Program-made: the position numbers and the translations under genes
Source of the DNA: Sphagnum compactum
Taxonomy: Eukaryota; Bryophyta; Sphagnopsida; Sphagnales
Direction of reading: 5' to 3'
Assembly: GCA_965153455.1 (NCBI GenBank)
Contig: OZ234499.1
Location: 1,364,001-1,428,000, forward strand
Length of the DNA: 64,000 nucleotides
Notes under the pieces: model-generated
Told to the model about the DNA's origin: nothing
Database searches by the model: none
What the model saw: only the letters and a program-made list of their open reading frames with translations
Shown here: piece after piece, positions 1 to 11,075 of the stretch
How positions within the stretch are numbered: the stretch's first letter is position 1
How the letters are laid out: each line of letters begins with the position of its first letter

Positions 1-755
1 ACTTGAGGAATTTGACAAAAAAAAAAACTCATTACCCACATTAAAAAAGATATGAAATTTAAATTTTTTAGAAATTCAAAGTTTTTATTTCAAAAATCTA
101 GATTTTCAAGAGTCCTTTACCACATGTAAATGGGGTGTAATGTGCATGACGTACAAAGCAAAGTTGTAGTTTATGATACAAGAAACAATAAACAAGAACC
201 TAAAATAATTAAAATATTTTGGTATGATTCAAAATTATGATAAATTTTCAAGATGAAACACAAAATTGAAAAAAAAATACACACTTTGAAAAATTCATAT
301 TTATTCAACAATGATTAACACAAAACACGTGATCTATTGGGACAACTATATGTTTTTTTAATAACAAGTTGCAAAAGATTTCATTTAAAAATTCTTTCAT
401 ATGAAAAAATGAAAAAAAAATAAAAAAGATTCACAATCCTTTTGTAAAGTAATCTTGTTGGTTCCTTTGTGTGTACCCGCACCCAGCTATGAGACTGATA
501 TAATTGAAAGAAAAAAGTAAGGCCTTGGATGATCCTAGTTTGACTTCTACAACTTCATTTGGCTATTGTAAACATTCAAAAAATTGTAATTTGATGACTT
601 ACTTTCCTTCAAGGACTTTCAGTGTGGCTATTCCCTTGATGCTTACTATAATATGCAACTAAAAGACAACATTGTTTTCATAGTTAACATATTGAGTGCA
701 GTTGTACTTCAACATTATGCAAGAATAATAGACATTTGGAATTACAATTTCGTAC

Positions 756-1071
756 CATATCTCTTGGAAAATAGAGCATATTGTGGAATGATTGTAGACA
801 CAGTGTCAAAATTTCGGATTGCCAAAGGACTTGAACCTTGTTTATTAACAAACTCCACCACCTCAGGAACACTCCCCACACCGAGGCGGAAGGGGGGGCC
901 ATTCCAGCCTTGCTGCTTCATGATGTGACCTAGCCTCCGGGGCATCCACCAATGCCTTGTAACCATGACCCAGACACTGTGGGAAACGGCCACTAATGCC
1001 ACAGTTGCCACCAAAAGAGCTAATGTCCTCCATACCTCCCCTTGCCAGAAATCCAATATGCTCGTACCCAT
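756..1071 (-). CDS. Cytochrome P450, CYP72 clan, partial: exon 1 only (P450-3)
   Basis: Exon 1 of a third P450 copy, reading leftwards. It is 316 bp long and encodes 105 residues plus one base, the same length and phase as exon 1 of the two complete copies. It begins MGTSILDFWQGE and has a hydrophobic anchor at about residues 12-36. The basic and tryptophan stretch RHWWMPRR follows, then the proline-containing GPPFRLGVGS typical of the region behind the membrane anchor in this clan. The exon ends in SKRYG followed by a GTACCG-like donor (GTACG, 755 downward), as in P450-1. About 8 of 105 residues differ from P450-1, and no stop or frameshift is present. Exons 2-5 are not in the window: with the P450-1 intron length, exon 2 would fall about 700 bp beyond the left edge. 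It could be an intact gene or an isolated exon. The start was taken at the ATG at 1071, because the open frame upstream begins only with GTG. Confidence 0.8.
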
Positions 1072-1874
1072 GATGAAAATGCACAAAGAAGCCAAGGCCC
1101 TAGTGACAAAGCACACTAAGCAAAGTCAAGCACGTCGTATCGAGTGAAGCTTGGAGATGGTGAATCATGGGTGATTTGTAATTTCCAAGCACGTCCTATT
1201 GAATGAAGCTTTGAGACAGTGAATCACGGGTAATTTGTAATTTCCATTGAGAGTTAGAGCAACTCAAAGAAATCAAAGGTTGCAAGCTGTTGGTGTGTTA
1301 ATTCTCATGAGCTCTACAACACAACTGTATGAAGTAGTAGAAGTTTAGAGCTCACGACATTCTAGACTTGTACTAGCTCTAGACATTTAGGCAAAATGCA
1401 TGCACCAAGTGCATGTGGAGTTTGTGTGCGACCTTAAATCATGCAGATATTTTGTTGGTGTGAGAGACATTACCTCACTTCTCAACTTTTCTGACATTTA
1501 CTGGGCCTGGGTGGGAGTAACTATGACTCTCTAAAGGTAGCCAAATGCCTCATCATGTATTTAGTGACACGCATGAATGGACTAACGAGATTCCCGCCGT
1601 CCTTATCTAGTTTCTTGGGCTTGGGTGAACCAGCATTGTGGTTCAACCAAGTTGGTACCATGGAAAAAATCCCAAACTCCGCTTACATTATTTCTAAACA
1701 TCACGAATGTCCCATGCTCTGACTAAATCAGGGCTTTGATTGAGTTCAGATGTAACACTTTGGGGCTTAATATGGCCACTACGAGGCCTCACAGGTATCG
1801 TTCAGGGTGCTGGTTAATTCTGACGGGGCAGCATGAACTAGCACCTATAATGACAATAGGAGTAAAGTTTTTAA
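1072..1874. other. 5' flank of P450-3, duplicated in all three copies
   Basis: This is upstream sequence of the exon 1 on the minus strand. It mirrors 27350-28132 upstream of P450-1 and, in part, 57100-57535 upstream of P450-2. It contains a near-duplicated 40-50 bp motif around CAAGCACGTC(C/G)TAT close to the start codon. No TATA box convincing enough to call was seen. Conservation reflects duplication and may include the core promoter. Confidence 0.45.
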
Positions 1875-2135
1875 GACCTGTATACAGACATATACACAAA
1901 CAGGGGTTATCATTATATCATTCGTGTATTACTATATGTCTTGAATATTTCTGGTTGTCACGGTGCATTGCAACTTTGTGAACAAATGATTGACAACTCC
2001 AAGGCCCAATGTAAGGGATCACTTACAAGTTACAATTTTTCTTTGGGGTTTTTTTTTTTTTTTAATACGTATGTAGCATGTAAAGGACCTTTCATTAAAG
2101 GTTCTTGTAATTTTGATGATTGTAGTCAACACTAG
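1875..2135. mobile_element. 261-bp insertion present only in the left arm
   Basis: The mirror region in the right arm (around 27325-27350) runs straight through, while here 261 bp intervene, flanked by TTTTAA on both sides (1869-1874 and 2136-2141). The pattern fits an insertion with a 6-bp target duplication. No terminal inverted repeat or coding potential was seen. It includes a 15-nt T run near 2050. The family is unknown. Confidence 0.55.
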
Positions 2136-2141
2136 TTTTAA

Positions 2142-3465
2142 TAGCTTCAACAATTTTATTAATTTTAAACTTTTTTATCTTATTATGTTGTAGCCAGATT
2201 TATCAAAATTGTAAGCACTATTTAGCATATTTGTGCAACCTCAAAATTTTTAATGGTAGTCACACCTGGGAAATCTTAAAATTGGGCTCAAAGATCTCGA
2301 TTTAATCCTTGGAATATTTTATAGTTTTAGAAACAACCCAATTTTTTTGTGTAGCTCTCGTTTCACCGAATGCTTGTGTTTTGACTTTCTTCACTCTGAG
2401 AGAGAGGAGAGACTTTGCATGAGTGTCTTGCCGAGTATTTTGGCTGTTCTATTCAACACCTGATTATTGTAGTACCTTTTCAAATTCTGCATTAGTTAAA
2501 TTATTTTTGAAAATGTCAAACTTTTTAGAATTTATCAGTTTGAAGTGCCAAAATTCAAGAAAATTGCATGGGAGGGCAAAATACAAAGATTGGTGGAAAC
2601 CCAGGACCCTCTTCCTATAGGCCAGTCCACCTGTAGAGCAAGTATTGAAGAAATCACAACATTTTTCTGTCCTATAATTTGGGTGGAACATTGTGTCTCC
2701 CCATTTTTGCCAAAAAGTTGTGTAAAAAATGTTGTAAAAAGTCTCATTATGTTCAAGGTTCAAAGTCGAGAAAACTGTCAAAGAAGTTGCCTATTTTTTA
2801 TTGCCAAAAATTCATTAATTAAACTTTTTACTGCCAAGGTGGATTTTGAAAAATAAAATAATTATTCAGCACCCAATTGCTCAAGCTGGAAAGATAATAA
2901 GATATAAATTCAGTGCCTATCATCAAATCCCACTTTTCTGTTTTTTGTTCCCACATGTATGTCCTCTTCTCCTAAGTGATAACATTCTTGATACCAATTT
3001 GTCTGTTTAGTAGGGTAAACACAAGAGGCCCATGAGGACGAGAGGCCCACAAGGCATGGGCAACCTTAAACAACCCCTTCCGTTTCACTAGGGGTTTAAG
3101 GCTTTAAGGGTTCATGGTGGTTAACTTAGGTGTTATTTTTGCTACCTACCTACTAATAACTTAAAAGCCCGTACCTATTTACTAGGTGCTAAAATTGTCC
3201 CTTACCTATGCACAAACCATCTACTACCAAGTAGTCACCTATTTTCCTACCCGTCTACTTATATGTGACCTACTTCTTATGGAATGGGTTACCATGAGGA
3301 AACCAGATATTAACTCAGTTGAGGTTCATGCACAACTCAGTCATAACAGGCATCATCCAAGGGATGGTGTATTGGTGGTATGGCTTCACTCTGGCCCATT
3401 ATCCCTTTGAGTTTTGTCTTTGGTCGTACATGGCTCACACGCATACACCCTAAGGATTGATTGGA
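2142..3465. other. Non-coding arm sequence, no gene recognised
   Basis: Mirror of about 26025-27325. The frame at 2545-2856 (+) and its counterpart at 26899-26672 (-) encode similar short peptides starting MP(K/N)FKKIA. The similarity is no more than expected from the DNA duplication, and the peptides match no family I know. No splice structure is evident. Confidence 0.4.
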
Positions 3466-3600
3466 ATCTTTGATGCCATGTTATGAAGTTTGAGATATCA
3501 CTTGGGTCGCACCGTTACGCCATGATTGGAATCTTTGATGTCATGTTGTTACGAAGTTTGAGATATCACTTGGGTCGCACCCTTTTGCCACATAGGGGGT
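3465..3600. repeat. Two copies of a ~65-bp tandem repeat (left arm)
   Basis: Two imperfect units containing GATTGGAATCTTTGATG and TGAGATATCACTTGGGTCG. They are the inverted counterpart of the four-copy array at 20937-21190 plus the remnant at 26011-26065. In the left arm the array is uninterrupted. Confidence 0.75.
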
Positions 3601-4935
3601 GACCACTTTGTGAACCTTTTGGCATGATTGTCAAAGAGGGGAGCTCACTCTCATCATCAGTTGTTCCACATTTACACGGAGATTGCCACCTTTGTAGTTT
3701 TTGTAATCTTGGTGAATAGAAGGATTCCAAAATCTTCAAACTAAAAAAATATACAAGCCTCTTAACAAGTGGTGTGAGAGTATTTACCCCCTTGTGGCCA
3801 TACCTCCCCAATTTTATTGTCACCATTTATCGAGCAAGACTAGCACCAATGCCAGTATTATCATACCTCATTGTCATGTACATCATCATATTAGCATTGG
3901 CCAAGCCCGAGCCAATCTTGAAAAGGACACGTGTTATGTCCTAGTTGGTGTTGAGCCATGATGATGGAAATCAAACCCTAGGGTTTGATGAACATCAAGG
4001 CTCCACATTTATGATTTTTATTGATTCATGCCTATGGCGATATTTTGTGTGTGGATAAAGCACAATCCCCTCTATGGGGGAACTACTTGTTTCACTCATA
4101 GAATTATAGTGTGCACATCTCATGGCTATTGTCCATTTTTTGTGCACATAACATTTTTGTAACCACATGAAGCCCCCACCTATCCTATATCTTTTTAATT
4201 ATTTTAAAAATCATGCATAGATTTAGGGGTTAAATTTGCATCCCTACACATGCAGTCTAAAATTTTGCCCCGGGGACTTTTGGAAATGAACGTGGCATTC
4301 ATTACTATCTAAACTCCAAAATGGGGTTCATGTACATAACACATGTGATGGTAACATTTTGCATTCACATTTCTTATTCCAATTTTTTAATATATTTCCC
4401 AATATTTCATATTGAAATTAGTCTTATCTGAGTACATTGCTTGGGCCTCAAATGGTTAATAAAACCCCACAAATTACAAATCACGCACTAAACCTTGTCA
4501 CTTGGATTATTGAGCCTTGACTTGATGATGACTTGATTTTGTAAAAGTAGATAATAGATGTAGGTTTATTCCACCTAATTTTATTAGGACCATTTTATAC
4601 AACAAAATTAGACTAGGCTGATTTTGGTGGGGGAGTTGTACATCTTGATAATTGATTTTGCCATGAGAATATTCTGCAAAATTACATCACAAGCTACCAT
4701 ATTTTGGAAAGATGATATTTTGGCTTGTGTTGAAACTTGAGATTATTTATTATAGAGTCGTAATATCTTCAAGGATTTTTGGTTTCTTTTAAGAGCATTT
4801 TTTGAAGATTATATTTTTGCACGGTGAAACATTTGAGAGTTTCCATAATGTAAACACCGTATTATTCCTCACTACCCAAATAGACCAAATGGTGACACTG
4901 TGGAGTACGGACCACAAATCACTAAACTTTGTAAA
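3590..4935 (+). repeat. Left arm, second inverted block
   Basis: Reverse-complement counterpart of about 18410-20960. Landmarks are the segment near 3694 with its mirror at 20824, the CCCAATATTTCATATTG segment near 4394 with its mirror near 20003, and the LINE tail near 4871 with its mirror near 18472. The sums of mirror coordinates shift because the right arm carries extra insertions, notably about 18825-19665. No gene was recognised other than the LINE remnant. Confidence 0.8.
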
Positions 4936-5225
4936 GTTGTTAGGCAACTTCTCATTGAACCCTAAACCCTAAAACCCTAAACCCTAAACCATTGCCATGC
5001 ACTAAGTGGGTTTTTAATACTGTAGTACACGAACAGTTTCGACATAAATTAAATTAATTCTTATTTTTTCGAGTTTAAAAAAAATTATTTATGATTTTTC
5101 CAAATTATTATTATTATTATAAATTAAATTCTGAAGTATTCACCTCTGGGGTCTGCATTCCAGACCTGCCAATCCTTGAATTTAAGAATCCAACGGTCTA
5201 GACACACTTAAACCATCCCACAAAG
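4936..5225. other. Replacement patch inside the left arm LINE copy
   Basis: About 290 bp with no counterpart in the right arm, where 345 bp of LINE sequence occupies the same place. It begins near the telomere-like tract and contains an ATT microsatellite (about 5107-5121). It looks like filler at a repaired break. No gene was seen. Confidence 0.55.
4958..4990 (+). repeat. Interstitial plant-type telomeric repeat, (CCCTAAA)n
   Basis: About four and a half units of the Arabidopsis-type telomere heptamer CCCTAAA, one unit carrying an extra A. It lies within 25 bp of the point where left- and right-arm homology breaks. Short tracts of this kind can arise by telomerase action or filler capture during break repair. 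The tract is too short to be a chromosome end. Confidence 0.8.
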
Positions 5226-6015
5226 ACAGCAATTTGGGTGTTGTCAACTCATCTATGTATCCCTCCCTAGCCTGCACTTGTTGGAGCAACCTCGACATGT
5301 CACAACCTTGTCGAACTCAAGCTCCTTAGGAATTTCTAGACTCCCTTGGGGATGAAAACCCAAGGTAGACCTGGAAAAATTCCTTGGCCATGCAGAAAAC
5401 AACAATTGGATTTATTGCAAGATTGTTGTAGATGCCCAACCACTCCTTGATTATATAAGAAAGGGCTAAGTTGCATTTTCATGATCATGAAAATTGGATG
5501 TGTTATTATGTTTACTTATATGGGTTGCTATATCTTGTTTTGAAAATTACATATATAGGTATCAATATATAATATTTAATGAAAATTTTAGTACCATAAA
5601 AAAAAATTCCATTCATAAATACACGTTATTTCTTGTTTCAACATCAAATTTTCTAAACATTGAAACACACTATGTCAAATTAGTGTGATAAGAGATATTA
5701 ACATTGAACAACACTTTGAAATTAATTTTCTTTTTAAAATGGATGATAAGTTGACATAAGCATCATAAAATGAACAATTTGTGTTCCTTGTCATTAAAAA
5801 TGAAAAGTAGCAATAAATGAACTTTGATGTTTTGAAAGTAAAAATTTAATTCTATTTGATGATTAATATGAAGGCAATCTTTTATTTTACTGTGACAAAA
5901 TTGACATACCACATTTTTAATATGCATTGAAGTAGATATTTTTAAATGCATCTACTTGGAAAGGTGTCTAGGTTTTATAAAATAAGTTTCAAGTAAATGA
6001 AGTATTGTTTTAATC
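5226..6015 (+). repeat. Left arm, third inverted block
   Basis: Reverse complement of about 17305-18066. It holds the LINE piece (5226-5400) and then AT-rich DNA (5400-6015), also inserted in the right-arm LINE. Homology fades at about 6010, at AAGTTTCAAGTAAAT, with the mirror near 17300. The peptides here are chance frames. Confidence 0.75.
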
Positions 6016-9000
6016 TTAGTTTGAGGCATTTATAAGTTACAACCAGATTCCCAGACATTCAACTATCCCCCAATGAATAATGATCAAATTTGTACATATC
6101 AATTTCATTTCAAATAGAAGAAATTTTTGAAAAAAAATTGTAGGTATTTATTTTAGATTGAATTCAACCATATATATTGCCACACTATATCAATTTACTT
6201 GTTAAATCCTTAATGGATGTGGTGTCCTAAAAATACATGTGCCAAGACCCATTCCTTTTTAAGCATAAATTGATTTTTATGACCCCTTAATAACATTACC
6301 TCCACAAGTTTTAAGTTGTTTTGCAAACTATAAATCCATAACATCTTGTCCTGTAAAAGAAAATTCCATGTTTTTTGGAGTTAGATATGCACAAAAGAAA
6401 AAGATCATGGTGATGGGTGTATGCACAACATAATGGTTCATACAAGTATAATACAAGTCCAAAAAAAATGTTCAAATGGAGAAGCTCAAACATGGTGATC
6501 CATATAAAAAAGAAAACAAGTTCAAATTATGTCATAATGAAATGTTTAAACAGAAAAAGAAGCTCAACAAATTACTTTGTGCATTTGTTCAAAGGTTGAG
6601 AAGGAAGTTGAATGAGAATGTTATCATGATCATCCTAGATAACTAGTAGATTCATGAAGATCAAATTTGATAATACTTGAAACTATAGTCTTACAAATCC
6701 CAACTTGTGTTAATGGTTGAGACTTTGTAACGTCATGCCATTCACCATCGCACTTACATTAGAGGGTTTTGTTGGTATGCGGTATACAAAATGTTTGCTA
6801 CTTTGATACTACCATTGCACTGCATGACCAAAAACAAACAACTAGGGTTGCTACTCACGTGACTTAACCCAATGTTCATGTCAAGTTCTAATGTGTCAAA
6901 TATCAGCCAGGGTTTTCAAGCCCTTGGATGAGTTGTAACATGATTTGTGATGAACTCATGTCTAAAATCTTATGCAACAAACAAATAATGTTGCAGCTCA
7001 TCTAGGGGCTTAGAAACATAATTAGCTACAATTGCAACCAAAAGACATGATTGCAATAAGAAAACATTAACTACCTTTGCAACGAGTTGATGGACTTACC
7101 AAAAGAAAATCCAAATTGAAAATTGTTTCCCAAGCTTTAGTGGCCTATCTTGCTACAATAGTGTGAGTTCCATTTAATGTTGGCATCAATGTAGTGTCGT
7201 TTAACAGCTCAGAACATGTAATAGCTTCTAGATGTAGTATGTTTTGCTTTCATTTCTGTCCAACATGTTTGTTTTCCACTTCCTTGTTCACTCGTTTGTT
7301 TCATTGTCCAAAATGTGAAACAAACCAACAAAATTTGCTATGGAGTCACTCCCCATTACTGTCTATTAATATTTTCCAAGCAATGTTACAAAGATGCATG
7401 TTTTGCAATAACTCAAATCAATCCTTCCATGACACAACTTTTATTATATGGGGCCAAATGATTTTCAAATTCATGTCATCATGCAAAACTCTTGAATATT
7501 GCCCCATTACAAGTTGTTGCACATTCTTTGATTTCAATTTCAAGCCATGGTTCTTTCTTGCATTAGGCATGCATGCTAGATAGTTTAATATTCACGAGCC
7601 ATAGTCAGTTCGAGGGAGTGCTAACTACACAAACAAATGCACAACATAACAAAACATCAATTCATGACTAGTTACTTGATTTTAGATCTTGCACAACACA
7701 GTTCTTGTTTAATGGATTGCACTACATATCACATTCCTACATCTAAGCATTAGAAACCAGTCAATAGATAAGAGGTAAAAAAAATTTACATTTTGAACAA
7801 CAATATAAACCATTGAAATGCAATCACTTTCATAGAATTCAACAAACAAAAAAGAATGGAAGACTAGCTTATAGTAGTTTTGGCAATTACTACATCGGTC
7901 CAACAAGACATATATGAACACATAATGTGCTCTAACTTGTCGCCAATAGCATATTTTAAAGTGGATCAAGTCGTAGCACACTTGTTGCCAACCTTTTCAA
8001 AAACTCTAAAAGGAATAATCTTTAACTACATGCCAATCAAATGTTACATCTTGTCACCAGCCTCCTCAAACATTCTACCCATCTTTAGTTATATGCTAAT
8101 CATGTCTTGCAAACAACTGATGTTATAGTTATTTCCAACCTCCTAAAAAACTTTGGGAAGAACATTCTTCAAATATATGCCAATTAGGTAGTGCAAATTT
8201 AACCAACTCCAAATCTAACATTGCCTTCCATTAGACATGATCTACTTGATCAATCTAGTGTTGTAGGTTGAATTGCAAAGGTGCAACACATAGCAAACAA
8301 AGGAACTTTGAAAACAAAATGAAACAAAGATATCTAAACTATGAACACAATGGAGAGGTTCAAACATTGCCCTAAAGGTCGATCCTTCATCGGATCTATA
8401 AAGTATGCATTCATGCATCACATTTACTAATGAACAACCGCCATTGTGTAATTTATTACAACATTACAAAAACTAGCGCTAACCTTTTTTTTTTGGGAGG
8501 TTTTTTTCTAATGGAATGGTGCATATCAAAAGAATCTAAATGTTGTTGTACACATGTGGTACACCAATACATTTCAAACCATTTATGTAACTCCAGAGGC
8601 ACTTTTAATTTTCTTTTCAATTATCATTTTTAAAAATGTAGTTTGAAATTTTGAAGCAAAACCTCCAACACAATTCTTCTTACCTTTCAAATGAGAATAA
8701 TACTTCAATAAATTTTTTAATTTTCACACATTTATCGTTGTTTGACTAAAAATCTTCATTCAAGGGTTTTTTGTAAAATTATACGAGTAACACTTGTCGT
8801 TTAGAATTAAAATGGTACAATCATCTCATATTCAATGTGTATGCCAAATTTCATAAAACATTGCAATCATTTAATTCTTTTGGAATATATTTGTACTTTG
8901 GAGTACATTGGTACAAGAATGATTTTCTCACTAATATACTGTTAAGTCATTTATTATCAACTGATAAATATGATTTTATTTCAATCTTTTTCATTGGGTT

Positions 9001-10299
9001 GTGAACTACCTTATTTCAAGTACAATTTGTAAGAAATCCTTTTAATATTGACTTGGTGGAAGTCCACAAACACATTGTTTTGAAAAACAATATTTGTGAC
9101 AATAACCTTTGGACAATGTAGTGTGCTTTCACACCATATACAATTTAAAGCATTTTTCCTTCCTCCTTTGAATTTTGGCAATCCCTAAAATCCTTCCCAC
9201 CACCCCCACTTCCCTATGTGCCCTCCTTTTTTTCTTGCAATCAAGAACCAATAACAACAAACACCATCATGAGGGGGTAAATAATTATCTAATAGCCTTT
9301 AGAAATTGCCACACATACATTTTGAAGCATCTTGCCCACCCTTCCCCCTTTATTTCTTTGCCCCATTTTGAAAAATTGAATCAACAATATGCCATTAATG
9401 GGATATACCTCTTACATCCCTTTCTTCCCACCATGAAACTACCCATTTTAAGTTATTTGTAAGCTGGCAAGTCGACATTTGATGTCTACAATATTTTGAC
9501 CTATGATCACAGGTCACCATGTTTAGCCAATAGGGTTTCCATATGCACTGTTCTAAATACATATCAATGATTGTATCATAACTTAGTTGGCACTTAACCT
9601 TGAACACATTTTTAAAGTGTTGTAAAAACACTAAACCTTATAGGGGGCAAGTTTGTGATGGGACCATTTTAATTGACTAGATCCATGTGCCAACCCTGTT
9701 AAGATCACTTTTCCCATTTGTAAACCTCCATATTTCAATGCACTATGGTCTTTTTGAATACATTTAATACCCAAATACGTAAATGTTTTTTGAGCCATTT
9801 TAGCTAATTCGCACCGTTAAACTAATGGGTGCAATAGCTTGGAGAAGGAAAACACGCTTAAAACAATTAAGATGGTTGTATAATGCAACAAGACCTCTAC
9901 TCCACCTAAATGAGAATATGGCTAGTGTTCATGAGACTTAAACTAACCATACCTTAATGAATACCTCATGAAGTTGCACCTAATTACATATGATGTCCTT
10001 GGGCTTAATATGGAAGGTGAAAATTTCATAAGTTAAACCATTTTTTTATGGTTTAATTCTACATGTAGACATAATTTGTTTATAGGAACATAAGCTTTGG
10101 AATGAAGAGGTGACAAATGTTGGAAAATATTTATGACCTAGAATTCAAATTTGGTTTTCAGAGGTTAGAGAAGGGCATTCCTTTGACCTTGAATTGGGCA
10201 AGGTAAACAAAGGAAGGATTTGCATTTTAATGAACCCTGGACATGGGGCGAAATTTGTTGTTGGATATAAAACTCTTGGAAGTAACAAAATCTAAATGT
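6016..10299. other. Left-arm-specific AT-rich DNA, no gene recognised
   Basis: I found no counterpart in the right arm and no coding region, splice structure or transposon hallmark. The longest open frame (7194-7583, +) is cysteine-rich, of biased composition and matches no family I know. Frames at 7709-8128 lie on opposite strands over one another. This is probably decayed repeat DNA. Confidence 0.5.
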
Positions 10300-11075
10300 T
10301 AAAGAGTCAAGGACACGAAAAACCACAAGAACAAAGGCTAAAGGAAAGGTCTAAATCTAACTTCCAAACAAGGAACAAGACAAGATTATGTGATTCAAAA
10401 ACAAGAACATAAGAATTAAGAACAAAAACTTGAGATCTGTAAAACAATCATGAAAATGGATCTTTATTATGCTAACATGTGCAAACATGAACATGAAAAA
10501 AACATGACTAGGCTATGATGCAAAATCATGCTTAAGGTTGATGTTGAATAGATTGAAGGAAATGAGGGGTCCTACTCCTTTTTATACCCTGTTGGGGACC
10601 TAGCTCAAGGAAGCTTCCAAGGAGGCTTCTATGTGTGCATCAAATAAGGAAACTTCTTAGGAACCTTCTTAATTGGGAGTCGACTATGAGTTAACCGAAA
10701 TTTAACTGAAACTTAATTCGGATTAATTAAAAGTCAAATAGGAATTAAGTAGACTTAATTAGGATTTAACTAAAACTTAATTATGAATTAACTAGGACTT
10801 AATTAAAAATTAATAAAAAATAACTCAAAATTAATTCGAACTTAGCGAAGAATTAACTAAAATATAACTATGACTTAATTAGGAATTAACTAAGAGTTAA
10901 CTAAGAATTAATTGGGACTTAATCGAAAGTTAAATGGGATTTAATTGAGAGTTAAACCAAACTTAACTGAAATTTAACTAAGACTTAGCTAAGAATTATG
11001 GATGAACATTATGGATGAATTCCATATATTGGGAGATGGTGGCTAATGTTTACATCTATCACTTTAGGTTTCAAT
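10300..11075 (+). repeat. Left arm, innermost inverted block
   Basis: Reverse complement of about 13215-13885. The clearest matches are around 10560-10680 (near GTTGGGGACCTAGCTCAAGG and GCATCAAATAAGGAAACTTC) with the mirror near 13500-13640, and around 11000-11060 with the mirror near 13225-13290. This places the symmetry axis at about 12.07 kb, in agreement with the outer blocks. Confidence 0.75.
10680..11000. repeat. Short-period degenerate minisatellite (TTAACT-type)
   Basis: Successive degenerate units of about 16-18 bp built from TTAACTAAGA, AATTAACTA and GACTTAATT. The reverse-strand version occupies 13265-13510. The unit order is too degenerate to define a consensus by eye. Non-coding. 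Confidence 0.6.

Larger units (their letters stand above)
1..3590 (+). repeat. Left arm, outer block of giant inverted repeat
   Basis: This block reads as the reverse complement of 26009-29195. Matching landmarks are the P450 exon 1 (start codon at 1071 here and at 28133 there), the purine-rich CTCTGAGAGAGAGG stretch near 2395 with its mirror near 27050, and the segment around 3210-3330 with its mirror at about 26225-26335. Homology runs to the first base of the window, so the arm probably continues further left. Within the block the left arm carries one extra 261-bp insertion. The blocks are similar but not identical, so this is an aged duplication rather than a simple assembly fold-back. 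Confidence 0.88.
4790..5400 (-). pseudogene. LINE ORF2 3' remnant, interrupted (left arm copy)
   Basis: Two pieces mirror the LINE segment at 17888-18480. The piece at 5226-5400 corresponds to the stretch encoding KELEFYKVVTWSRLLQQVQ in the right arm, and the piece at about 4790-4935 to the part after the zinc-binding region. Between them the LINE sequence (right-arm 18066-18410) is replaced by unrelated DNA holding a telomere-like tract. Stops and frameshifts are present, so it is non-functional. Confidence 0.65.

Noticed and set aside
2464-2856. Peptides MPKFKKIA... and its partner at 26672-26899 as a conserved gene
   Set aside because: Both lie in the inverted duplication, substitutions change amino acids freely, and no third copy or domain supports coding.
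4958-4990. A chromosome end or subtelomere
   Set aside because: The tract is only 33 bp, lies inside a continuous inverted repeat arm, and has no extended telomeric array.
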